From: Berberis thunbergii
Lineage: Eukaryota; Streptophyta; Magnoliopsida; Ranunculales; Berberidaceae
NCBI GenBank assembly: GCA_003290165.1
Contig: QNQO01000510.1
Location: forward strand, 620,001-684,000
Reading direction: 5' to 3'
Length of the DNA stretch: 64,000 nucleotides
The number at the start of each line of letters is the position of its first letter. Positions within the stretch are counted from its first letter, which is position 1. The position numbers were made by a program, and so were the translations under genes. Positions 38,286-48,490 of this stretch are shown piece after piece. The notes under the pieces are model-generated. The model made no database searches and was not told the origin of the DNA. It worked only from the letters and a program-made list of their open reading frames with translations.

Positions 38286-38696
38286 GATGTTGGAGGTTCT
38301 ATGCAGTCACAGCTACGAAAGGTATTGAGCAGCTCACTACAAGTAAGTTTATCTTATTGTCCCAGCAAGAGGTAGTTGACTTGAAGATCAAGGTTGTGAA
38401 GGTGATCTTGTGGATGATGGCTTTGATATCGTATAACATGACAAAGGTCTCACAACTGAATCCTTTTATCCTTTCAAAGGTGTTGACGACACTTGCAACA
38501 AGAATCCTCCCATGTTGCCACAAGAATCCTCCATGTTGCCAAGATCACTGGAGAACCGCGATTGAAGGCTAATACTAACCAACCCATTTCGGTTGCCATT
38601 GATGCTAGTGGTTTTAGCTTTCAATTTTTAAGTGTTGTCTTCACTGAGATTGAGATTATGGAAGGTCAGGTTGTGGGCCAACCCATGGGTATGTAA
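38286..38696 (+). pseudogene. Papain-family cysteine protease exon, copy C
   Basis: As copy B, plus a short internal duplication (CAAGAATCCTCCATGTTGC) near 38520, making it longer by about 20 bases. It shares the ancestral frameshift and stop. Confidence 0.82.
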
Positions 38697-38997
38697 TTAT
38701 GGAACCAAAAGTTGTTGCCCAAGAAGATCTTTGCGTTATTGCAAGGAAACTTCACTGATCCTGGACTGTATTGACTGTCAAAAAAATAAAGTTATGAATC
38801 AAAGCCTTGAGGTTACTGGTAGTGAGGGTGTAAACGGTCGGATTCGGAATGGAATGTCTAAATTCGTATTCGATAAGGACACTGAAAATCCGAATTAAAC
38901 CCAATCCAAAGACATAGTATTTGTTTATAGTCAAGAAATAACCGTTTTAGAAACCGGGATGTGTGTTGTTTAGTTAGAAAGTTTGTATTTTAATTCA

Positions 38998-39184
38998 CAG
39001 AAATTCTAAATGTCGAGGTTTTGGGCGAGGAAACCGGCGAGGGAAATGAGGTGGAGGGGTGGAAGCCGTTCAATTTCCTCGAGATGCCTGCGTTGGCTTT
39101 TCGCGCGCGCATCCCGATGGAGGTGAAAGGCTCCCACCCCTCGCTCATTTCCTCGCCCAAAACCTCGACAGCAAGAATTACTCC
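38998..39184. mobile_element. MULE-like MITE with 9-bp target duplication
   Basis: Flanked by TTTAATTCA at 38989-38997 and 39185-39193. Units A and B have a single similar site here. The ends are an imperfect inverted repeat containing TGTCGAGGTTTTGGGCGAGG (39010-) and its complement ending about 39172. A 9-bp target duplication is typical of Mutator-like elements. Non-coding, 187 bp, inserted about 90 bp upstream of the ELOF1 TATA-like site. Confidence 0.75.
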
Positions 39185-39273
39185 TTTAATTCAAAATTCA
39201 AACTTGAAGCGCTCACTCAACTCAACTCAACTCAACGGTCATCTGCTCTAACCGCCCTTTTGTTCTTAAGAGG

Positions 39274-39281
39274 TTATAAAA
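39274..39281 (+). promoter_or_regulatory. ELOF1 TATA-like box
   Basis: TTATAAAA, followed by a pyrimidine-rich leader (CTCCCTCTCTCAATTTC). The same box with its flanks occurs in units A and B without a gene behind it. Confidence 0.5.
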
Positions 39282-39381
39282 ACAAAACAATCTCCCTCTC
39301 TCAATTTCACTTACTCGCTCTTTCTCTGCTACTCATTCTTCTTCTTCTACTCGCGAGTTTCGGGATCTCTTTCCTTCTCAA

Positions 39382-39706
39382 GGTATGCAATTTCTTCTTC
39401 TTTCTTTATCTCCCTCCCAAGTTGTTCAATTCCTTTCTTGAATGTGTTCATGCATTGCATATATGATTTTAACTTAGTTTTGGTAATTCTTCATCAAACT
39501 TAATTACCCTGAAATCTTTCTTTCTTTCTTTCTAGTTGTTATTGGACAGACAAAACTAGTTAACATTTCTCTTTCTTGATTATTTTCTGTTTTTCTTTTT
39601 CTTCATTGCCCCTAAATTCCCATTAATTGTCTATAGTTTGTAAATCATCATCATCCTCGATTTGCTGTTTTCACTAAACTGCTCTTTGTTTATGTTAAAC
39701 ACCAGC
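39382..39706 (+). other. Probable ELOF1 leader intron
   Basis: CTCAAG followed by GTATGCAATTTC at about 39382 fits a donor, and ACACCAG at about 39706 fits an acceptor, 46 bases before the ATG. The position is inferred from sequence only. Confidence 0.4.
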
Positions 39707-39751
39707 CAGTTTCATCGAAAGAGAACTTGAATACATACATACATTCTTGTA

Positions 39752-40192
39752 ATGGGGAAACGCAAGTCAAGAGCAAAGCCTGCACCCAAGAAGAAGATGC
39801 CTAAACTGGACATGGAGTTTAAGTGTCCCTTTTGCAATTACGCATCAAGTGTTGAATACCTCATGTAAGTATATATATCATTACCGTGTTTTCGATGATT
39901 TCTGGCTAACTTACCCCCTTCTCTGATCATGTATTTTCTGGCTATTGCAGTGATTTGAAACATTCCATTGGGAAAGCAAGATGCAGGATTTGCCATGAGA
40001 GATTCTGCACAACCGCTGATGGTATGTATCTTTTATTTATGTTTACTTGTCAAGTTATCTTAAGCAGCTGCTGGTTTGTTATATATGCTAAACTGGATTT
40101 TCTTTTGCTTTGCAGATTTCACTGAACCCATTGACATATACAGCAAATGGATAGACGAGTGTGAGCGTGCTAACAACCTTGATGACTACTGA
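39752..40192 (+). CDS. ELOF1: Transcription elongation factor 1 homolog (ELOF1/Elf1), divergent paralog
   Basis: Three exons, 39752-39864, 39951-40021 and 40116-40192, with GT-AG introns of 86 and 94 bp, give 86 residues. It begins MGKRKSRAKPAPKKKMPKLD, the basic N-terminus of Elf1 that contacts nucleic acid. The zinc site is present as CPFC (about residues 26-29) and CRIC (49-52), and the end is FTEPIDIYSKWIDECERAN then NLDDY. Elf1 associates with RNA polymerase II during elongation. Length is normal, but several usually conserved positions differ (YLIDLKHSIGKARC instead of the usual RIDMKNLIGEAxC; RFCTTADD), so this is a diverged copy. The frame is fully open and splicing intact. Its promoter has been amplified upstream. 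Confidence 0.93.
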
Positions 40193-40446
40193 CGAGTTTG
40201 TGTATCGATTCTTTGAGCAACTCATACATCACACACATTACAGTTGAAGCACGTGTACCCTCAACAATCTGGACAGAGTCTTGTGAATACATAATACATA
40301 TGTTAGTTTAAGATTGAGAGTTTAGTTGATCATCCATGTAAATTTTATTTGACAGATTGCATTTAATCTACATTTTTCTCTTACAGGTATATTTTAACAT
40401 TGTCAGTTGAATGTAACTACTATTCGTCTACAACTCAATGGTTGTT

Positions 40447-42374
40447 TTAAATCCTACTTGAGTCTCTCCCGAAAATAAATTTTCTAGTCCAGTCTGTAAC
40501 CACCAGCATCCTTGTGCGCTAGCTGACTTGCTTACTGCAAAAGATGCAAGACAATCAAAGAGAATAAATATTATGTTCATTCAAGGTAAAGATGAAACAT
40601 TTCAATAAAATTCATAATTGTGACAGCGAATAAACAGTAGTTAAATCGTAAGGTTACCTTGCATAAACGGAATATCATAGCCACTGTGAGCTGTGACCAA
40701 TTGAAACCAAATCGCCAGGCAACTGTGCTGCTGTTTGCCCTCCTCCCAGTGGAGCAAACTGTCCCAAATGCCGGTACCTTTGAATAATAACAAAAAGAAT
40801 GCAAATCAATCTCCTTAGTTACAGCATCAAGAAGTTATTGACAGTATTCGATGTCCAACTCTCTACTCGTTCATACATCTATGCATTATTGTCAACCATA
40901 TTAAGACCAAACCATATTATAGAAGCACAGAAAAACAGGAGTTGGAAAAAAAAATGTATTAGAAAGATGACACTGAAGTAACCAAGGAAAACTGATTCTT
41001 TGTTCATTTACTATTTTGGTTTTTCTTCTGGTTATAAATACAACACAATTTAAGTCACTACAGATGGCACAATCAAAACCTCAGAAGAAACAATTGAAGT
41101 AAACTACAAAAAAAAAAAAAAAAAAGGATTAAAAATGTTTACATCCTTTATCAAAAGCGGAACACTGATGCCAATGGCAAGTGATACAATGCCTAAAAAA
41201 ACATGTACGTACTTTTGAAAAGGAAAATGTAGTTGACGCTCACAACAGCCAAGAGATTGACAGACTATACCAAAGCCTAAGGCATTGAACAGCTCCTGAA
41301 GTTCCATAGGAACATTTTTAATCTAGTATACCCCTAAATAGGGCAATAAGCACCCTTATTCTGAAAAAGGGTGTGTGTGTTGCTTTTCCTAGAATTTACA
41401 GGTTGCAATTCTGAATTAGCTTTGGCCAAAAAATCCTGCATGAACACCAAACATGCTTCAAGTTTACATGTGCAGATTTCTTTCCCTAACACATTAATAT
41501 TCAATCATGAACCATGGTGAAGCTCTATCCTTGTATGTAACAAAACGGGAAACAGTTGAAACATTTTATGTTGGCTGTATGTATAACTGATTCAGTAGTA
41601 CAAAATATAATGCTCAAGAACACTTAAAAGTCACTTTTTCATACCCAAAATCGGAGACAAGTTTGTACATTTGAGTGAGGATAATAGATTAGAAGAAACC
41701 TTACATAATATTGAATACTCCCGTCCGTCAATAATAGATGGGAAGAGAAACACCCCATTGACATGGGAAAAAGTTCCCAGCAAAGTGATCAACACAAGGA
41801 ACCAATCAGAACTAGTTTCTGAAGTTGAGGAAAGAGCCATGATGAAATCAATGCTTAGCAAATAAAGAACTTCAAGAGAAATATATGTACCTGAATGGCT
41901 GAAACCGATGACGTCCGGATTCTTTGAACCTAAGAGGCCCCTCTGGATTCTCTTCACACTCCTTCATACGGTTAAAACACTTCGCAAGATATTTTCCTTG
42001 TTGAGCAGCAACCTAAAGTGATAACATAGCATAACGTGCAAAACAGTATTGGAATCAATCTTCAGAATTTTGTTACTGAAACAGGAGGTTCATTCAGAAC
42101 TTACCTGAGTGGCAGGAAGATTCTTCATTTGTGAATCCACTTGGGACAGTGCCACCTTGAACTTCTCAATATCCATTTCAGCAGATTCCTTGTATTCATC
42201 TCCTTCAGCTTGCTTCAAAAGACCAACAATATTTTTCATCCGTTTATTCTTCAGATGAAGCTCCAACTGAGGGTAGCTTTCACAGATGTCCTTCACAACA
42301 GCTTGGAACTCTTTAACACTCAGTGTTCCCGAATTATCTTTGTCTGCTTTCTTAAATATCACTGCAATGTCTTC
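40447..42374 (-). pseudogene. External NAD(P)H dehydrogenase (NDB-type), C-terminal part with EF-hand
   Basis: Four exons on the minus strand with canonical splice sites: 42374-42105, 42012-41891, 40777-40658 and 40534-40447. The first carries an EF-hand (KKADKDNSGTLSVKEF) and DSQMKNLPATQ; then AAQQGKYLAKCFNRMKECEE and NPEGPLRF; then YRHLGQFAPLGGGQTAAQLP and GDLVSIG; then LVVTDWTRKFIFGRDSSRI and a stop. This is the end of plant type II NAD(P)H dehydrogenases on the outer face of the inner mitochondrial membrane. Two conserved Trp codons are stops (TGA in exon 3, TAG in exon 4). The FAD- and NADH-binding exons are absent; upstream lies unrelated gene sequence. Confidence 0.88.
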
Positions 42375-42420
42375 CTACAAGGACAATCCAAAAAACAAAT
42401 TAGTAAAATAACACACCTAA
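42370..42420. repeat. 51-bp direct repeat, left copy
   Basis: Starts TCTTCCTACAAGGACAATCC and ends AATAACACACCTAA; identical copy at 42969-43019. The left copy spans the NDB exon acceptor and upstream intron; the two copies bracket the AAA ATPase remnant. Confidence 0.93.
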
Positions 42421-42463
42421 GCAAACATAACATAGATTCCTAAAATAACACACCTAAGCAAAC
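42404..42463. repeat. Short direct repeat TAAAATAACACACCTAAGCA
   Basis: Two copies (about 42404-42426 and 42440-42462) of a segment partly overlapping the 51-bp repeat. It looks like repair filler at the junction with the AAA remnant. Confidence 0.75.
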
Positions 42464-42467
42464 AGAA

Positions 42468-42940
42468 CATCCCAGTTAACCATAAATTCATTTTTCATCT
42501 TTCGCATAGCCTCATGTTCTCAAGGATTTCTCTTCGGCCCAACATGCTATCAACCTTGAATGAGCAAAAATTTTTTTTGCTAAGTTGATACAGCGGTAGA
42601 AACAGAACATAAGAACACAATCTGTAATTAGTTCACCTCGTCAACAAAAACAACACTCGGAGCAATTTTACTTGCTAGTGAGAAAACAGCTCACATACTT
42701 TTCACCTTCACTAAACCACTGCACAGAAATAATGAGATACATAGTCAAAATAGAGGTCAAGAAGTGAGGAATCTAAGATTAGCATAAGCATAGTATCTTC
42801 AAAGAATCAGTAGCAACCTTAGAAGTAATGCTAGACATTGATATATTGATGAAGTTTGCACCAGCCTCAGTAGCTACAGATTTTGCAAGCATCATTTTCC
42901 CTGTTCCAGGAGGCCCAAAGAGAAGTATGCCCTTGCAAGG
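42468..42940 (-). pseudogene. AAA-type ATPase remnant (Walker A and B exons)
   Basis: Three consecutive exons on the minus strand. 42940-42818: [20 protein letters not shown], with Walker A GPPGTGK, then [20 protein letters not shown]. 42718-42637: WFSEGEKYV, a frameshift, then AVFSLASKIAPSVVFVDE (Walker B). 42554-42468: VDSMLGRRE, a frameshift, then EAMRKMKNEFMVNWD. The order and motifs match plant AAA ATPases of the ATAD1/katanin-spastin-like group. Intron positions are kept, so this is a DNA-level copy, not retrocopied. It has at least two frameshifts and lacks the rest of the gene. Confidence 0.87.
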
Positions 42941-42968
42941 CTGCAATTAGAGGATCCATTGTTATGAT

Positions 42969-43019
42969 TCTTCCTACAAGGACAATCCAAAAAACAAATT
43001 AGTAAAATAACACACCTAA
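42969..43019. repeat. 51-bp direct repeat, right copy
   Basis: Identical to 42370-42420; after it the two flanks diverge (TGACTGG here, GCAAACA there). Confidence 0.93.
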
Positions 43020-43195
43020 TGACTGGAAATGTAGCAGAGCTACATAAATAATTCAACTAATAAAAAAAGAGAATATGGTCGGATTCGGATCTAATGGACA
43101 TGTTGAATGTGCATCAAGGAAAGGAAACATAGCAATTTCACAGTTGCTAACCTATTGTAGGTATACATAGCAAAATTTCACTGTGCATCAAGGAA

Positions 43196-43311
43196 AGGAA
43201 ACCAGCGAGGGAGGGAGGACCCTCCATCCCCCTCGCGATGCGTGCAGGGGATGGGAGGCACGCATCGCGAGGGGGATGGAGGGTCCTCCCTCCCTCCCTC
43301 GCTGGTTTCCT
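43196..43311. repeat. Near-perfect GC-rich hairpin (foldback element)
   Basis: Left arm 43196-43245 (AGGAAACCAGCGAGGGAGGG...) and right arm 43258-43311 are complementary over about 50 bases, differing by one AGGG unit, with a 12-base loop. Strikingly GC-rich for this AT-rich region. The outer sequence GAGGAAACC(A/G)GCGAGGGA recurs in the MITE at 38998-39184, so the two may be related. It could be transcribed into a strong hairpin RNA. Confidence 0.88.
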
Positions 43312-43628
43312 CAACAATTAGAATTTCTGTTTTTTTTCTATAGTAGTTGTGCTCTACTGTTAAGCAATTTAATCACATGACCTTCTAATGGACCATGCCT
43401 GTTAACGTCGGTTGATAGCAGACGAGGGTGCACCCTGGAGTAATGAAAAGGCAAACAAAAGAATTTGAGTGCAAAAGCAGTGATTATTGGTAACAGAAAT
43501 AGTGATCCTAAGAAGAACTCATTCCAAAAACTTGCCCAGTTCATTACTTGTTAAGATTGTCATAAGATCATCAATAGACTTAATTTTTCTTTAAATAAGA
43601 TGTTGGTGAAATAATAAGAAAGTGTTAC

Positions 43629-43913
43629 CACATCATCATCAGCATCACAATCCTCAAGCCCCAGCTGCAGCCAGAGGATCCTCAGCTGCATCATTCCCCT
43701 GGTCGTTCATCTGTTTTTTCTCTTCCACACCATCCATTTCCTCACTGTCATACTTCATTTCGGTCTCAGCTTCATCCATTTCATATTGTGACTTTTTGTC
43801 ACGCTTTCTCCTCTTGTTGCTTTTTCTTCTTTTTCTATCACGCCCACCATCCTCATCATCAGCTGTGATCTATCTTTGCGCTTAGGGACAGGAGCACTAC
43901 TCTTCCATTGCTC
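43629..43913 (-). pseudogene. CTR9: CTR9 (PAF1 complex) C-terminal exon remnant
   Basis: After an acceptor at 43914 the minus strand reads EQWKSSAPVPKRKDRSQ, then (one-base frameshift) DDEDGGRDRKRRKSNKRRKR and DKKSQYEMDEAETE. The acidic NDQGNDAAEDPLAAAG follows, and after one more base slip LEDCDADDD to a donor at 43628. This basic-then-acidic tail matches plant CTR9 (VIP6/ELF8), a scaffold of the PAF1 transcription-elongation complex. The TPR body is absent, and two frameshifts make it a remnant. Same strand as the neighbouring NDB, AAA and TM9SF pieces. Confidence 0.75.
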
Positions 43914-45024
43914 CTGCACATGGATAGAAAAATTGACATTTGAATGCACAATGCACATCTAAAGCTACATAAATAGTCATACAGTAATACTATCTGATAA
44001 CAATGGTTCCAGAGATCTGGACAAATAATATCATGCAGGGCAATGACATTTTGAAAACTGAAGTACTCTTAGATCTGTCAACTCTACCTACTCACAATAG
44101 AAATCAATAATAAAAATTTAACATAAAGGCTCAGTGACTTGGTATGAACCAGATTGCTTTGAAACGAAATTTTACTATTTGCATCTATGATGGTTTTCTT
44201 GCACCACAACATCTTCTTTTGATCCATGATGGTTTTCTTTTGAAAAGAAATTTTAGACTTCTTCTTTTGATCCATGGTGGTTTTCTTGCACCACAACATC
44301 TCATATGTTATTTCTGTTAAATAATACAGTATATTGACGCATAAAATGAAAGTTTATGATTATTAAATTGGAATTAGTCTTGTTGTGAGGAATGATGTAA
44401 GAGCATAACACACTATAAAAGTTGTCACAATTGCTTCTCGCCTGAGAGAAACAAAGAGATTGATGAAGTGAGTGCAGAGTAGTCAGGGTAACCAAAAAGA
44501 TAATACAATCAAGAGAATCTAACAAAAAAAAAGACCTAATTACTAAGTAAAAATAATAAATAGGACTCGTAAGGGGTCTCATCAGGTCAGATCCATGTGT
44601 ACCCACATGCTATCTAGTAAGTAGCAAGGTCTTTATAAAACCAAGTCAATATAAAGCTCTAATCCAACCATGATTGGTCCAGAACCTATTAGTTTGTAAT
44701 CCAACCATGATTGGTCCATGAAAGGCCTCCTATTACTCTAGGGCAAACTATGGAAAGAGTAAACAGGGGATTCATTTCAGGACTTGGTTGCAACTCAATG
44801 CTTCGGTAAGCAGGGTCCTGCTTTGCTTTCTGCTTTTTTTCCGTTTAACAAATTGTATTTAGCAGTCACACAGTCAATGAACTAAATGCTAGAATTTCCT
44901 GTGTAATAAAAAAAAAGAAGGAAAACATACATATCCTCCAAAATATAAAACAAATAAATAAATAGATATTCTGAAAAGGTGGGAAAAAAATGGATGATTT
45001 AGCATTTCTGTTTTTGTAACTTAC
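43914..45024. other. No gene; local repeats
   Basis: At 44189-44300 the phrases GATGGTTTTCTTGCACCACA and CTTCTTTTGATCCATG recur in shuffled tandem copies. A second short duplication (AATCCAACCATGATTGGTCC at about 44661 and 44699) lies beyond. No exon was recognised. Confidence 0.55.
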
Positions 45025-46381
45025 CCGATACAACATCCCGATGATTGCCAAAAGAATGACAAGTAGAACAAGCATCGCTAGTTGAGCTCCATTGCCAACA
45101 ACAGCTGAAAGCAAAACCAAGTTGCGTGGAGGTCTAAACACATCACCGTGGACAAGTTTCCAACCGGATTCCTCGCTCACATCCCTCTCCTGATAAATAT
45201 TTATTGGTAACAGGCACAATCCTTTGACTGTTAACATCTTGAGAAATAATTTGAAATCTAGAACAGACTCCAATAAAGAACATTAAAAAGAAATTAAATA
45301 CTGATAATAGGAATAAGAAGCATCACCAGGGTCTCCAGATCATCATCTTCCCAAGCATATTTGGCATAATCATTTCGAAGAGTTCGCATTAATATCATAG
45401 AGACCAATCCAGTTAGGAAGATAACCATCATGAAATAATTGAAAATGGAGAACCAATGTATCTGGAGAGACAAGATGATGTTATATCAGTAATCCTCAAT
45501 GCCATTCGTCTCAGAAATGTAATCACTAACATCTACAATTACATTTCAAAGCAACAATCACTAAATCAAACAGAATGGACTGGACAATTGAACAACTACA
45601 AAAGAAGCCAGCAGAAGGAGAAGAGGCCAACAAAAAAAGAAAGTACTATCAGAAGCATAAGATAATCTTTAGCACAAAAGGCTTTCCATCGGTGACTAAT
45701 ATTCACCTGGTGCTCAAAAAAGGGGTGGTCCAAGTAAACATCAAAACGCCGCCCGAAGGTGATATTTGTAGGTAACCATCTCACTGAATATGTCATATCT
45801 ATTGTTTTCCCCACTTCCAAGGGTTTTGGGTTCTCTTGAGTGAGATTAACATGGATTATCTGCAAGGCATAAACCTGATCTCCATTATATTTGATATTAA
45901 TGCTTTTATGAGTGTAAAGCACATGCTTATTATCATTGTTTTTATCAGGATGAAGTTCACCAACAAAACCTGACAAAAATATTATACCATGAATCAACCA
46001 AAATAAATAAGACCAAACTTTCTGAAAGAACAGAAAATTTATATAAAAAAAAAATTTGTCAATCTACGTACCCCATAGTGGCAGATCATCTGTGAGGTGC
46101 GCCAGCATAGCATAAAAGGAACAAAGAAAAGTTAATATTGTAAGAATTTGATAAACCAAAAGAAAAGGGTACCAAAACCCATCACCTAGAATGGCACGAA
46201 ACTATAAAGCAGCCAATTGAAATCCATCAGAAGACATGGCATGGAATTGATTAATTGAAATATAAGACAAAAAGGAAAAGGTAAGGACTGTACTCATGAA
46301 AAACTCAAACCAATGTGTATTCTCGATTGCATCTTTAAACTGCTTAACCTTCGCAGCATTTAAACTGCTTATCCACATTTT
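45025..46381 (-). pseudogene. Transmembrane 9 superfamily (TM9SF/EMP70) protein, middle exons
   Basis: Five exons on the minus strand: 46381-46294 (KNVDK, frameshift, NAAKVKQFKDAIENTHWFEF), 46089-46072 (18 bases, DLPLWG), 45969-45707 (FVGELHPDK, NKHVLYTHKSI, MTYSVRWLPTNITF, RRFDVYLDHPFFEHQ), 45461-45327 ([35 protein letters not shown]) and 45189-45025 (RDVSEESGWKLVHGDVFRPP and a membrane segment to IIGMLY). These match, in order, the lumenal domain and first membrane helices of nonaspanin proteins of the Golgi/endosomes. The N-terminal exons and the remaining eight helices were not found. An in-frame 15-base insert sits in exon 3. Confidence 0.85.
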
Positions 46382-46405
46382 CTGAAAACAATGCAAGAAA
46401 GAAAC

Positions 46406-48277
46406 CATGTTATTTATGCAAGAAAGGAATCATGTTATTTATGCAAGAAGGCTCTTACTCATAGAATCTCTTTATTATTCAATCTGGCCACTTAAACTAA
46501 CAAGTGGTCAATCATCTTCTTAGACAAAATGTACAAATAATGCAGGGAACAGACACAATGGCAGCAGTATAAGCTTTCACAGGTACACATGCATATCCTA
46601 TTTATTTTTTTAGAGACAGTCGTTACGGAAACTAACTAACCAATATGGAACTAAAGCAGAACACTCTAAACTTTAACAATGAACTTACTACTTCTAACAG
46701 CCTTGAATTGTACCATGTATGTGCAGAATGAATTCCATATTAGCTTTTGGTAGAGCGTGATGACTGATTCGAACTGTCCATGCATTGTGCAAATTGCGTG
46801 ATACTTAACTTGACCATTTAAACCAACAATGTCACAACTCACAACTGTGATTTTCCTCCCCAAACTATCACATTCAAACCAAAATCTCTTAGGGCATTTA
46901 ACTAGATAACCTAGTTCACTAGGAAAATTCATCTAAACTTTATGTTCTCTAAAAATTTGAGAATAACCGTTGATCCATTTTAAGATTGAAATTGATGTAC
47001 TGCCTAGTTTACCATATTCTCAAAGACTGCGAGTACACTAAACTGTTAACGGCAAATTAAATTGATAAGTAGCTAGATTCATGGGAAGTAAAGTCAGCTT
47101 CATTCACTATCCCCTCTTTCAGTATGCAATAACAAATAGCATGCGAAAATGAAGTTCATATTCAAAGAGGAATAATATGTATGCAAGAAGACATATTGCA
47201 TACTTCCACAAGTGATTGTTACAAAGCTTCACAATTCCCTTACTTCCATTACAATTTGAACCTACCATCTCATTGAGACGGGAAACGTTTTCTTAGCCGT
47301 GGGATCAAACCCCTCCTTGAATCACTTGCCCATTAACAACTTAAGTACAAATAGAATTCCAAAAGTATTCATGCTGAAAAATATGCAGTCTTGGATGTTC
47401 CTTTGGAATCAAGTCATGTTTTCTTTACAGTTCACATTTCTATGATGCAAACAAACTGAGATGGGTGTCTCACGCGTGCATTTCTTTATTTCAGGTGCTT
47501 GTATTGTTTCAATTTTCATGTATTTTTGAGAAAAAATAAATTAAAATACTAGGAAACCAAATGGGAACACAAATGACATAATAAAAACCATTAGAACAAA
47601 GCAAACTAAATGGGAACCAAACCAACACCAATCTCACAAAGCAATCTCATACTAAAAACCATTAGAACAGAAATCAATCCAAGATTCGTACCTCAAAATT
47701 GCCTCTAGATGACTCGAAATCCGCTGGAGAGAATCTTGGTATTTCTTCTCTGATGGAGAGACTCTGAAATCCATTTCATCTCTCTCTCTCTCAATATACA
47801 AACACATTGTCAGTAATTAAAGAAACCCAAAAATCAACATCTCGATCAATAAATTATTGAACAAACTACAAAATGAAATGCAATCACAGAATCCAACTTA
47901 CCTTCAATCAGAAACCCTAATTTGCGCAAAATGAAGAGGACGAAATAGTGAAGGAGTAGTGAGTAGCAGAAGCAGAGTGAAGTGGAGGCGAAGCGACGAA
48001 GTGACAGAGAGCGAGAGAGCTCAGGCGATGCAGCAGAGAGCGAGAGAGATCAGGTGACGGTAAGGATAGTCGAGGTGGGAGAGCTGCGTTTGTGAGGGAG
48101 AGGAGCGTTGCGAGGGAGAGTCGCGAGGGAGGAGATGAAATCGATCGAAAATTTCGCTCTCCCGCTCTTACTGTGAAAATCAAAACGCTATCAAATGAAA
48201 TTTCATTGGTTTTGATAGCACAAGTCCAAAAAATGCTATGGATTTGTGTTGTAAAGGTGTTGTTGACTCAATTTACA
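46406..48277. repeat. TM9SF-side flank, copy 1 of a direct duplication
   Basis: Starts CATGTTATTTATGCAAGAAA and matches 51018-52712 with some deletions in copy 2. It contains a putative minus-strand leader and first exons (47690-48200) and ends at the junction with receptor-kinase sequence. Confidence 0.88.
47690..48200 (-). promoter_or_regulatory. Putative minus-strand promoter/leader and first exon
   Basis: On the minus strand a leader-like region ends in GATTGAAG before a GTAAGTTGG donor (about 47902), then an ATG near 47772 opens MDFRVSPSEKKYQDSLQRIS and SHLEAIL up to a GTACG donor at about 47697. The peptide is conserved in the copy at 52115-52200, but I do not recognise it. The GA-rich plus strand reads outward into the psi3 kinase tail. 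Confidence 0.35.
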
Positions 48278-48490
48278 TTAAGAGTGGTTCTACTCTGCCC
48301 GGCACTGTGCCCGGTACAATGTCCGGCATGTGCCAGTTAATGAGAGGGATGAAAAGCTAAAAAAAAAAAAATCGCAAAAGTTTCTCTCGACTGCGCCTCT
48401 TCCAGCTCGCGATTAGGGCAGCCAACTGCGCCTCCTCCGCCTCCGTCCAAAGTGTGCCTCCTTCACCTCCGCCTCCGTCCAAAGTGTGAG
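48278..48490. other. Insert between two copies of the flank/kinase junction
   Basis: Absent from the paralogous junction at 52690-52712. GC-rich, with repeated phrases GCCTCCTCCGCCTCCGTCCA and CCTCCGCCTCCGTCCAAAGT and an A-run at 48359-48372. It separates two copies of GCTATCAAATGAAATTTCAT, itself part of a hairpin ending TTTTGATAGC. Confidence 0.6.

Larger units (their letters stand above)
38126..39330 (+). repeat. Tandem unit C, leading into ELOF1
   Basis: Third unit. It matches units A and B to about 38988, is interrupted by a small element (38998-39184), and resumes through CAAACTTGAAGCGCTC and GCCCTTTTGTTCTTAA into the ELOF1 leader. Only this unit is attached to the ELOF1 coding exons. 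Confidence 0.88.

Noticed and set aside
46202..46932. Minus-strand open frames as TM9SF N-terminal exons
   Set aside because: Apart from the exon at 46294-46381 the peptides do not match the lumenal N-terminus; they look like intron sequence.
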